From Trichomonas vaginalis G3 (Eukaryota; Parabasalia; Trichomonadida; Trichomonadidae): a DNA stretch of 64,000 bases. Numbering within the stretch: position 1 is the first letter of the stretch; every line of letters begins with the position of its first letter. Both the position numbers and the translations under genes were made by a program. Shown here piece after piece: positions 10,111-18,394 of the stretch. The notes beneath the pieces are model-generated. The model worked only from the letters and a program-made list of their open reading frames with translations. It was not told where the DNA came from and did no database searches. The stretch lies in contig NC_067205.1 in the NCBI RefSeq assembly GCF_026262505.1, positions 8,370,001 through 8,434,000 of the forward strand. The letters are read 5' to 3'.

Positions 10111-10367
10111 GTCTAAGAGCCATTTGTCAGATTTTCCCGAAATGCAAGGTTAAGATTTTAGCAGCGACTAACTTTGAGTGTACATATATAATTGTTATAC
10201 TGAGTACTTTCTATCTGTGTTACTTATTTGAGTCTAAGAGCCATTTGTCGGATTTTCCCGAAATGCAAGGTTAAGATTTTAGCAGCGACTAACTTTGAGT
10301 GTACATATATAATTGTTATACTGAGTACTTTCTATCTGTGTTACTTATTTGAGTCTAAGAGCCATTT
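10111..10367. repeat. 121-bp tandem repeat inside the MULE
   Basis: Two full copies and a 15-bp third start (GTCTAAGAGCCATTT at 10111, 10232 and 10353). The period is exactly 121 bp. The repeat sits between the transposase start and the right terminal repeat, where subterminal binding sites would be expected. Its sequence is unrelated to the other 121-bp repeats at 22191 and 24475. Confidence 0.9.
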
Positions 10368-10548
10368 CTACCATAGAACTAGATATTGTCTCTCATTAAA
10401 TATATATAACTGTAAACTACTTAATTCATTTATCTATTTAGATAAAATTATATTTATATAAGATTTCATGTTATTATTTCATCTTTATTATTTTTTTATT
10501 CCTTTGAAAAGTGACACTGGATAGTTTGTCCCTTTCTCTGCTTTAAAA

Positions 10549-11094
10549 TGGTATATATCGTAAGCATATAACTATTGTAGCTTATTTTTCCCTATTATGC
10601 TTCATTCAGAGAATTAATGTTCGCAATTTTTTTCACTAAGAGTGGTTTCAAGGAGTTTAGGAGGTTTTCATATGTTTTTATACTATATAGCTTTAAAATG
10701 ACATGATACTGAATATGGAACCAGTAATCTCTCAAAAATATCAATATTCGTCTTTTCCTTTCAATTTTTCACGGGAAATTACTGTCACTTTTTTACATAT
10801 CAAAATTTTTCTATTATAATATGCATTAATATTGCCTAAATTGCAATAACCATAGCTTTTTTCAAAATTTAAGAATATTCGCAAGAATTTTCAATGAGGT
10901 TTACAAATTTTTCGACCAGACAGAAACAATACATTATTTTAACTTTAAAATGGAATAAAATAGTGCAATATTGAGTTATCCAAAAGCGATCCTTTCTATT
11001 CAAATTTTAAATCCTCAACAATCAAGTTTGAAAGCTTTTCTGTCAGCCTTTGAAAAAATTGTGTATGGTCGAAAATCTTCATTTTTATTATATC
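10549..11094. promoter_or_regulatory. Upstream region and TCA initiator of the sugar transporter
   Basis: The stretch is AT-rich with no ORF of note. TCATTTTT at 11079-11086 matches the trichomonad initiator (TCA then pyrimidine and W bases); the predicted first transcribed base (A at 11081) is 14 nt before the ATG at 11095, a normal trichomonad leader length. Confidence 0.6.
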
Positions 11095-12357
11095 ATGGGA
11101 GTATTCAGTGTCGAATTACTATATGCATTACCTATCATATTGACACCTTTCACGTTTGGTTTTATTATTGGATACACATCTCCAGCTTTACCTTATTATG
11201 AAGATAAATGGAATATTTCTTCAATACAATCCACGTTTTTTAATGCAATCACAGCTTTGTTTGCATGCGTTGGACCATACCTAACAACATTCTTACTCAA
11301 ATTCTTCGGCAGAAGAGTTGTGATCGTAATCATCGATATCATTAACATTATTTCATGGGCATGCTTGTTCGCATTAAGCAAAAAGATCTTTTGGTTCGGA
11401 ATTATTATCAGAGCTCTCCAAGGAATCATATTAGGAGCATGTACAGCTATTGGCCCACTTTACTTAGTTGAAATCACTCCACCAAGTTATGTTGAATTCT
11501 ACGGAACATTAAATCAGCTTTGCATCGTTATCGGAATTGTTATCTTGTATATCATTGGCCAATATTATCATCCATGGGTTCTTCATATTTTGGCCATAGT
11601 TACATCAGTTATACAAATTACATTTATCTGGTTTGTTCCAGAAACATCTCCTTTATATGACAAGACAGCTTCATCAACAGAAAAGGAATCAAGTGATGAA
11701 GATAAAGGAGATATCAAAGAATCAATCTTTGATAAAGCCTATATTAAGAAGGTTTTCATTATGATCGCAGTTATGGCATCTCAACAACTTTCAGGTGCAA
11801 ATGCCATGATTACAAACTTAAGTTCCTTGTTCGAATCTGCTCATGTTCCACATCCATCTGGTCTTGCAGCTGCAATTACAATGTTTGCTCAAGCTTTGGC
11901 TTGCATTGCTGCTGCAGCTATTACAGGAAAGATCAAGAGAAGGATCATGTGGTTAATGTCAACCATTACATGTTTCATTTCTCTATTTGTATATGCTTTG
12001 AACCAAAAGTTTAATTGGAGTTCCACTCTCTCCATTGTTCTTCAGTTCTTATACCAGTTTGGATTCGGTATTGCATTGTCACCAATGCCATGGTATTCAT
12101 CCCCAGAAATGTTCCCACCAGCATTAAGGCCAATGGCTTCTTCAATCAACTCTATGACAAGCTGGCTTTGCGCTTTCATCATTATCTTCGTTTATCCACA
12201 GATGAAGGATCATATTGGTGATTTTGGCGCTTTCCTTATATTTTCTGCAGATGCTTTATTTGCAATAATATTTGGATCAATCGTTATAAATGAGCCTTCT
12301 AAAGATGATGAAAATCTTGATGACAATAATGATAATATTGACAACAAGAGTAGGTGA
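11095..12357 (+). CDS. MFS sugar porter, 3' end altered by a mobile insertion
   Basis: About 420 residues from the second in-frame ATG (11095), chosen because an initiator lies just upstream and because the paralogue at 35295-36679 starts at the same point. It has twelve hydrophobic segments with sugar-porter signatures: FGRRVV after TM2, FVPETSPL after TM6, QQLSGANAM in TM7, and PMPWYSSPEMFPPALRPMASS near TM10. The central loop and the C-terminal tail are acidic. The protein probably imports hexose at the plasma membrane. The original tail appears to continue in the second copy of a 79-bp direct repeat (12760-12838, ending in an acidic stretch with stop at about 12872); a 412-bp insertion now gives a slightly earlier stop (ending DNKSR). 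The membrane core is untouched, so function is probably kept. Confidence 0.9.
   Translation: MGVFSVELLYALPIILTPFTFGFIIGYTSPALPYYEDKWNISSIQSTFFNAITALFACVGPYLTTFLLKFFGRRVVIVIIDIINIISWACLFALSKKIFWFGIIIRALQGIILGACTAIGPLYLVEITPPSYVEFYGTLNQLCIVIGIVILYIIGQYYHPWVLHILAIVTSVIQITFIWFVPETSPLYDKTASSTEKESSDEDKGDIKESIFDKAYIKKVFIMIAVMASQQLSGANAMITNLSSLFESAHVPHPSGLAAAITMFAQALACIAAAAITGKIKRRIMWLMSTITCFISLFVYALNQKFNWSSTLSIVLQFLYQFGFGIALSPMPWYSSPEMFPPALRPMASSINSMTSWLCAFIIIFVYPQMKDHIGDFGAFLIFSADALFAIIFGSIVINEPSKDDENLDDNNDNIDNKSR
12269..12347 (+). repeat. 79-bp direct repeat, first copy (inside transporter gene)
   Basis: Identical to 12760-12838. The two copies bracket the 412-bp insertion and consist of the final coding part of the transporter (IFGSIVINEPSKDDE onward). 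It is far longer than a normal transposon target duplication. Confidence 0.95.
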
Positions 12358-12759
12358 CAAAAGTGCATACTCTTAAATTAACCTTAAATGTTGAGAGTAG
12401 GTGCCAAAGTGCTTACTCTTAAACAACCGTCGGATTTCCGGGTGAAATCGTGACACACTTTCGTCTTTCGTAGGCAGTGGTGGTTGTTACAAAAGGTAAC
12501 TTCGAATGTAGCGTGAAATCTGCAAAAAAAATTCTGAAATTTGAATGGAGAACACAAAAATTGAATAGTTTACGTCAATAAAAAAGAGAAAAATGAAGCC
12601 AATGTGTCTCGAACCTAGGACTTAGAGCAGCAATCCCACTGTTTATCCCATTACACTACATGCATCTCTCACCTCAGTGAATGAGATCAACTATATGATA
12701 ACTTTTTCCCCATTATATTCTTGTGGAAAAGTGACAAATAGCAACTTTGACCCTCTCTC
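12348..12759. mobile_element. MULE-derived MITE carrying a tRNA-like segment
   Basis: A 412-bp insertion. The right end, read inverted, begins GAGAGAGGGTCAAAGTTGC and continues TGTCACTTTTCCACAAG, clearly related to the ends of the MULE at 8195-10538 (GAGAAAGGGACAAAC, then TGTCACTTTTCAAAGG). The left end (GAGTAGGTGACAAAAGTGC) is a weaker match and is followed by a second, similar 40-bp unit at about 12393. It is non-coding and holds a tRNA-like segment at about 12600-12670. Confidence 0.65.
12600..12670 (-). other. tRNA-like segment with A and B boxes
   Basis: On the minus strand TAGTGTAATGGG fits a pol III A box and, about 35 nt later, CCTAGGTTCGAGAC fits a B box. The acceptor and T stems do not pair properly, so this looks like a tRNA relic or a SINE-style promoter, not a working tRNA. 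Confidence 0.45.
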
Positions 12760-12838
12760 TATTTGGATCAATCGTTATAAATGAGCCTTCTAAAGATGAT
12801 GAAAATCTTGATGACAATAATGATAATATTGACAACAA
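12760..12838 (+). repeat. 79-bp direct repeat, second copy
   Basis: Identical to 12269-12347 and followed by the probable original end of the transporter gene (acidic tail, stop at about 12872). Confidence 0.95.
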
Positions 12839-12871
12839 TGATGCAGAAGATCCAGAGGCTAAAGATGACTA

Positions 12872-13296
12872 AATATAAGTAATTTGTTTTAATAAAGATC
12901 GATTTTTTGTTATATATAAGTTTTGTTTTATTTCTTTTGTAATATAATCATTTTACTCTAAAGAAAATGGAATTATTTCTTTTTTGAACAGAAACATCCT
13001 TTCAATCACTAGTTTAACTCTAATATATTGTCATCATGATTGGGTTTCTGTTCAAAATAGTGAAACTTTGGATACTGTACTGCTATATGAATTAGTTCAT
13101 TTTAAATTATCAACATAATATCAATCTTTTTTAAAATGTATAATGTTGATTTAAATGATGTGGAATACTTAGAAATGAACAATTACGATTTTTTGAATTA
13201 AATTAGAATGTGAAACATTCGATTTCGAAAAAAATGTACCAATTTTAAATTAATTTGTTTAATTCTTAATAAAAAACTATAAAATATACAATATCT
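12872..13296. other. Convergent intergenic region
   Basis: AT-rich gap between the convergent transporter and membrane-protein genes. I see only poly-A-signal-like AATAAA runs and no ORF, repeat or RNA gene. Confidence 0.5.
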
Positions 13297-14448
13297 TTAA
13301 TAATTCTCATTATATGGGTTCAATAAACTCATTTTCATTGAATTTTCATCCTTAGAACTATTATAATTTTCGGAGATTTCTCCACCTTCGTGATTTATAA
13401 TAGGATTTAAGTCCCTTTCGCCATATCTAGCACGGTAACTACTTGCTTCATGACCAATCTTCTTCTGAGAATAGAAAATATAACGCTTTGCTTTGTATGA
13501 CCAAAAGAAATCCGAAATTCCGTTAAATCCAAAGAAGAAAAGGATTTCATAGAAAATTCTGTAAGGTATAGTTGTAAAATATTTGAAAGCAAATGAATTC
13601 CCTGCAATTGCACGATATACGAAATTCTGAGGTGGTTTGTACCTCAATTTCACGAATCTATTTGCTTCTGACTCACAAAATCTGCTTAGGTATGCATTAT
13701 ATGCTGTATTTAACGTATTATCCATAGTTCTATCTAAATCTATGACTGGAATACATGTATATATTACTTTTTCACCTTTTAATGGCTGCCTATCTCCATC
13801 TTCTTGCCATGTACAATAAGAAACATCAACTATGTCGTTGGATTCCAATTTAGAATAAATTATTTCGCCGCAATTTGATGCATTTTGGTTGTCTATCTCA
13901 TAAAGATCTGATAAATGCATATATTTACTTTTTGCTTCTGCAAGGAACCCTATATCATGACTTTTTCCCATTTGTTTTTGATTTTCTAGAGATTTCACAA
14001 CCATAACTTCATTTTCTTCTTGTATTGTTGAACAACATGAATGTATTCTGAAGGAAATATAAATAATAAGGAGGAGACCGCCAATACAACCGTGAATAAG
14101 TGGACCCATATCTTGTTGTACACTATAACAAGGAATTTGTTCAACAAAGTATCCCCAAAACAAATTTAATAGAATATTACAAACCCATATTCGTTTGGAA
14201 ACACGCGTTTTTGTAATTTTACTGATAATTATAAATATTACTGTTGGAAGGCATACCAAAATAGAAAGAGAGAAAAATTCCAGATGATCGCAATAAAAGT
14301 AGAGATTTGCTGGTTTACATTTTGTATAATTGTCGTAAACTATTAAAATTCCATGGCATGTTTCGTTATCAGAATAATACCAATCATACGGTAGGTCCTC
14401 CTGATGGCATTTGCAAAACGCTCCAATAATAAATGAAAAAATCAACAT
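13297..14448 (-). CDS. Multi-pass membrane protein of unknown family (first of a tandem pair)
   Basis: A 383-residue protein. A short hydrophobic N-terminus (MLIFSFIIGAFCKC) looks like a signal peptide and is followed by a small Cys-bearing ectodomain (C31, C44, C53) and three hydrophobic segments at about 58-77, 86-104 and 116-134. The C-terminal half is cytosolic-looking, with conserved blocks TWQEDGDRQPLKGEKVIYTC, YRAIAGNSF and NGISDFFWSYKAKRYIFYS, ending in a polar Ser/Asn tail. I do not recognise the family. The downstream paralogue at 15010-16164 keeps the same blocks, showing what is conserved. No clear TCA initiator lies directly before the start. Confidence 0.7.
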   Translation of the reverse strand: MLIFSFIIGAFCKCHQEDLPYDWYYSDNETCHGILIVYDNYTKCKPANLYFYCDHLEFFSLSILVCLPTVIFIIISKITKTRVSKRIWVCNILLNLFWGYFVEQIPCYSVQQDMGPLIHGCIGGLLLIIYISFRIHSCCSTIQEENEVMVVKSLENQKQMGKSHDIGFLAEAKSKYMHLSDLYEIDNQNASNCGEIIYSKLESNDIVDVSYCTWQEDGDRQPLKGEKVIYTCIPVIDLDRTMDNTLNTAYNAYLSRFCESEANRFVKLRYKPPQNFVYRAIAGNSFAFKYFTTIPYRIFYEILFFFGFNGISDFFWSYKAKRYIFYSQKKIGHEASSYRARYGERDLNPIINHEGGEISENYNSSKDENSMKMSLLNPYNENY

Positions 14449-15009
14449 TTTAAAATCGTCAGATCTGACAAAAAAAAAGTAATCAGTAGTTATTTTTAAA
14501 AATTAAATGTAGACCTTTTCAGTGGTTGATTTTGAATTTTTGAAAAAGTATTCAATTTTTTTAAATAGTAAATCTAAATTCAGTATCTAATAAACTTACG
14601 ATTGATCATTTTAAACGCTGCCCTGGTCAATTTTTGGAAAATTGATTGAACAAATTTTGGACATTATGAGATATCATTGGGAGAAATTGTAGTTTTTTTG
14701 AAGATTAGTGGATATTTTTTAACTTTTGCCGAATGAATATTAATGTATTGTGCATCAAGATTAAAAATCTTGGTAGAATCTGTAACAATTTTGAGAATAT
14801 CTAATCTGGATGAAGCTGATGATTCCCTAGTGATCGCGCATAAATGGAATGGTCTGATTGGTAATCAAAGGTGAAATCTATAATTTTAGATACTTTGAAA
14901 ACATACATGTATGATTCAGTATCAAATAAAAACCATTGGTAAACGTTATATTTAAAAATAAATATTTTTTTTAATAAAATAATTAATAACATAGAGAGCG
15001 TTAGCTACA
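14449..15009. other. Intergenic region between tandem paralogues
   Basis: AT-rich, no credible ORF; probably promoter of the upstream-pointing copy and 3' region of the other. Confidence 0.45.
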
Positions 15010-16164
15010 TTAGGAGTCCGTATTATATGGATTTCGTAAACTCATTTTCATAGCATTATTGTAAGAATTAGTATTTTCTGGTTGAGATTCTGCCGATTCT
15101 TGGTATTTTATAGCTGAAACTTGGTCTTGTTCACCATATTTAGTTCTGTAACCATTAGTTTCAAAGTCAACCTTCTTTTCTGAGTAAAATATATGACGTT
15201 TTGCTTTATATGACCAAAAGAAGTCCGAAATTCCATTCAATCCTAACAAGAAGAGAAATTCATAGAATATTCTGTATGCTTTTGTTGTGAAATATTCGAA
15301 AACAAGAGATTCTCCAGCAATTGCACGATATGTGAAATTTTCTGGTGGAACATACATCTCTGATGTATACATATCATCATTATTCTGCGCACATAACCTT
15401 TTCACCTCATAATAAGCTCTATTTTCCTCTGCATTCATTGAATTATCTAAATATGTACAAGAAACACATTTGTATATTATTTTTTCGCCTTCAATTTGAT
15501 GTCTGACTCCATCTTCTTGCCAACTTCCATAATTTATCTGAACTTGCTCCCCATGATCTGGTTTTGGACCGACATAGTAGAGATTTCCAGCAAATAATGC
15601 ATTAAGATTATCTTTTTCGTAAAGTTCTGAGAGAGGGATGTGTTCTGCTTTAGATTCAGCAAAAAATAAACTTATTGAATTTGATGTTCGATCCTTTTGA
15701 TCAATAAGTGATTTTACCTTATAAAAATCATTCTTTTCCATACACAGGGTACAACAAACTATTGATCTGATTAAGATGTAAAAAGGAATTAAGATACCTG
15801 AAGCAATAATCAATATCGTGGAGGATGTTTAAAATAAATCTAAACGTAAACAGGAGCTTTGTTGAATCATGAGGGTAAATAAGAAATTAAGAATAATGTT
15901 CGTAAACCATGTCCAATTTGGGACGTGTGTCTTCGTTACTTTACTAATTATTATGAATGTTATTGTTGGCAAACATCCAAGCAGTGCAAGAGCAATGTAA
16001 CCACTATTGTTGCAATAGTTATATAAGGATTCTGAAAAGCATTTTCGATCTTTTAAAGAAAGAATTCCGTGGCATGTTTCATTATCAGAACATGTGTATT
16101 GTGCAGGAAGATAATAATCACCACACTTGCATAGCACTGCTGAAATAAAAGAAAAAAAGAGCAT
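15010..16164 (-). pseudogene. Second copy of the membrane-protein pair, with an in-frame stop
   Basis: Paralogue of the 13297-14448 gene, sharing DNETCHGIL, CLPTxxFIIISKxTKT, WQEDGxRxxxxGEKxIYxC, YRAIAG and NGISDFFWSYKAKRxIFYS. The start at 16164 (MLFFSFISAVLCKC) matches the paralogue; the frame runs further upstream without support. A single TAA codon near 15829 falls between the second and third hydrophobic segments, while the reading frame on both sides stays the same. It is therefore a recent pseudogene, or the stop is a sequence error. The rest is about as well preserved as the intact copy. Confidence 0.75.
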
Positions 16165-16355
16165 TCCTTGAAAATAAAAATCGAAAACTTTACATTTATA
16201 TTTACAAAGAAATGAAAATAAGAGTGGTCTCAATTGATAATCAACCGTCAATTTTATCAGAAAATAATTTTAGTAAGATTCGTAATTGTTATGAAGATAA
16301 AATTTACTTCAATAGTACTAGTATTATTATTTTTCTTTTATTCAGAAAAAAAAAG

Positions 16356-18188
16356 TTATGATTGAATAATCAAACATGTAAATAAGAACTCATATTGAGT
16401 GAAATGAGTACAATAATAGAAGCACGTACCAACATAATACTTTTTCGGATCAATTACTGCAAAAGGAAACATGATCTTGTTTGAAACTGCTTCTTTGTCG
16501 TCTACAGAATAAACCATTAAGTCATGTATACCTAAAGAAAGCGATATCAACTGTCTTTCAAATATAAATGGCATCCACGAATCTGATTTGATTTCAATCT
16601 CTTTATGTTTCGTGAGATTCTTGTCGTCAATCGAAGTATAAAGAGAAACAGTTGATGCACTATCCATATCACGAACTGATCCAGAAATTCTCATTGTATT
16701 TGTATAGAACTGTACATAAGAAATATTATCTGCTTGTAATTCAGGAGTTCGATTTGCAACAATTATAAAACCAAATGAATAATTATTTGATTCAAATCCA
16801 AGTTGATCAACTGCAATAATCTCCATATTATGGAATGAACCAACATCATAAGGGCCAATTGTGAATTTGAATGTATTTCTCACTGTTTGTTTGTTACAAC
16901 TAACATTCAATGTTTTCAAAACTCTTCCTTCTTCTCTCAATTTTATCTCAACATAAGTATCATCATAAACTCCAATATCAATCTCGGCTTTTTCGCCGTT
17001 TGTGTATTGCTTCTTGAGCTCTCCATAGACAGTCATTCTGGGTTTGTCATTGATAACAATAGGAATACTCAAGGTGGTCACAGCACCGCTTTTCGATGAA
17101 ACTGTGTAATCTAAAGTGTAATGACCTGATTTTTTAGGTGGAGTTATATCATCAACAATGGTGAATGGAGTACCTTCATCATTGTGTGTTATTACTTCTG
17201 TTTGGTCATTGAGAACTCTAGTAACTGTACATTTTTCGCCTGATCCAAGGGTGTTGACGTTGAAATAGAGGTGTATTGTGTCATCAAGGGGATAACAATC
17301 TTCAATTGTGTCAGTTAGTGTCAGAAAGTATCCAAGAACTGTGATACGTGCGGCACCGTTTCCATACCAACCTAGGGAAGTTGAGGGGGTTCCAGTGGGT
17401 GTTGGGATTGTTTCATTTCCTGGAATTGTTTTCTTCTCAATTCCATTGAATGAAATAACTTTATCGATGTAACCTGACCCACCACCAGCACCACCTGAAA
17501 AAGATGCTGCAATGGTGTAGCCTCCATAGTACCCGCCGCCACCACCACCGGAAGTAGCTCCCAGGTTAAATTTACCATTTTCGCCAACTCCAGGTGAATA
17601 TCCAACAGTTTGTGATGCAGCAGTACCATATTTAGGTCCATCTTCCATTGGTCTGCTTCCTTCAATTCCTCCGCCATATCCACTTCCTAGATAATTATGG
17701 TTGCAGGTGTCAAATCCATTACCTCCTCCACCACCTGCAACAATCACTCTGTTTGCTAACTGATTTCCATTTACTCTGACATCTGTTGCACCTCCTCCAC
17801 CACCTCCTTGATCATCTCTATCACTATCGTTATCTTGGGCACTATCTCCATCGCCATTGTAACCACCTTTTACGGCTCGTGTCGATGGTTTTAATCCATT
17901 TTCACCTTGACCTCCAATATAAACATAAACTTTTGTCTCTTCTGTCAATTGAAGAACGCCGACGGAATAACCACCTTTTCCTTGTCCTTCCAAATATCGT
18001 CCATTGCAATAGCTCCCTCCACCTTGTGCTCCCCAAACATCGACTTTGTAATAGCCACCGGGGAGCCTTGATTCATACCAAGTGCAGGTAGATTTTGAGG
18101 TGCATGGATATTGGAATAAAACAGATGTTGCATTAGAGACAATATTAAGAGAAGCACCATTTGTACTACCTAGAGACCAAGAATTCAT
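16356..18188 (-). CDS. Glycine-rich (ALK-type) domain surface-like protein
   Basis: A 610-residue protein. Residues about 25-290 form a Gly-rich domain of the kind found in ALK/LTK receptors and expanded in trichomonads: FQYPCTSKSTCTWYESRLP, YYKVDVWGAQGG, KVYVYIGGQGENG, RVIVAGGGGG, and repeated Gly runs ending GNGAARITVLG. About three Ig/cadherin-like beta domains follow (290-580), each with the DxxxxVEIKLREEG or SVRDMDSASTVSLYTSIDDK style also seen in the 27560 protein. There is no obvious signal peptide and no clear terminal membrane anchor plus tail; the last 35 residues (YYCTHFTQYEFLFTC) look unlike the rest, so the 3' end may have been lost. Likely cell-surface or secreted adhesive function by family, not proven. 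Confidence 0.75.
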   Translation of the reverse strand: MNSWSLGSTNGASLNIVSNATSVLFQYPCTSKSTCTWYESRLPGGYYKVDVWGAQGGGSYCNGRYLEGQGKGGYSVGVLQLTEETKVYVYIGGQGENGLKPSTRAVKGGYNGDGDSAQDNDSDRDDQGGGGGGATDVRVNGNQLANRVIVAGGGGGNGFDTCNHNYLGSGYGGGIEGSRPMEDGPKYGTAASQTVGYSPGVGENGKFNLGATSGGGGGGYYGGYTIAASFSGGAGGGSGYIDKVISFNGIEKKTIPGNETIPTPTGTPSTSLGWYGNGAARITVLGYFLTLTDTIEDCYPLDDTIHLYFNVNTLGSGEKCTVTRVLNDQTEVITHNDEGTPFTIVDDITPPKKSGHYTLDYTVSSKSGAVTTLSIPIVINDKPRMTVYGELKKQYTNGEKAEIDIGVYDDTYVEIKLREEGRVLKTLNVSCNKQTVRNTFKFTIGPYDVGSFHNMEIIAVDQLGFESNNYSFGFIIVANRTPELQADNISYVQFYTNTMRISGSVRDMDSASTVSLYTSIDDKNLTKHKEIEIKSDSWMPFIFERQLISLSLGIHDLMVYSVDDKEAVSNKIMFPFAVIDPKKYYVGTCFYYCTHFTQYEFLFTCLIIQS

Positions 18189-18193
18189 TTCTC

Positions 18194-18223
18194 GGCATCA
18201 AAAAAATCAAAGTTTTTGATGCC
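18194..18223. promoter_or_regulatory. Perfect hairpin just before the glycine-rich gene start
   Basis: GGCATCAAAAA and its exact complement separated by 8 nt, 5 nt upstream of the ATG. A TCATTTTTTT initiator-like motif lies further upstream (about 18225-18235 on the minus strand), which would place the hairpin within the 5' leader. Confidence 0.5.
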
Positions 18224-18394
18224 CGCTAAAAAAATGAAGAGAAGAATGATAAAGTAAGAACAACCATTTTTAAAGGAAAAATGACAATTTAAATATAAAA
18301 AAAATATTAAGTGATTTCTTAAGCACAAAGGCTATATAGTGTATACAAGCGTTAGAATCAATGAATAATGAAAATTAACCAAAATGATAAATAT

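Larger units (their letters stand above)
8195..10538 (-). mobile_element. MULE-type DNA transposon with 10-bp target duplication
   Basis: A 2344-bp element. Ends read GAGTGTGGGACAAACTATCC on the left and, inverted, GAGAAAGGGACAAACTATCC on the right, with the match continuing through AGTGTCACTTTT. TGCTTTAAAA is duplicated on both sides (8185-8194 and 10539-10548), right for a MULE (9-11 bp). It contains one full-length transposase ORF on the minus strand and a 121-bp tandem repeat in its 5' region. Everything looks complete enough to be autonomous. Confidence 0.9.

Noticed and set aside
17372-18160. Several frames overlapping the glycine-rich gene on both strands
   Set aside because: They are shadows of the Gly codon-rich sequence, giving His/Leu or Val-rich nonsense proteins.
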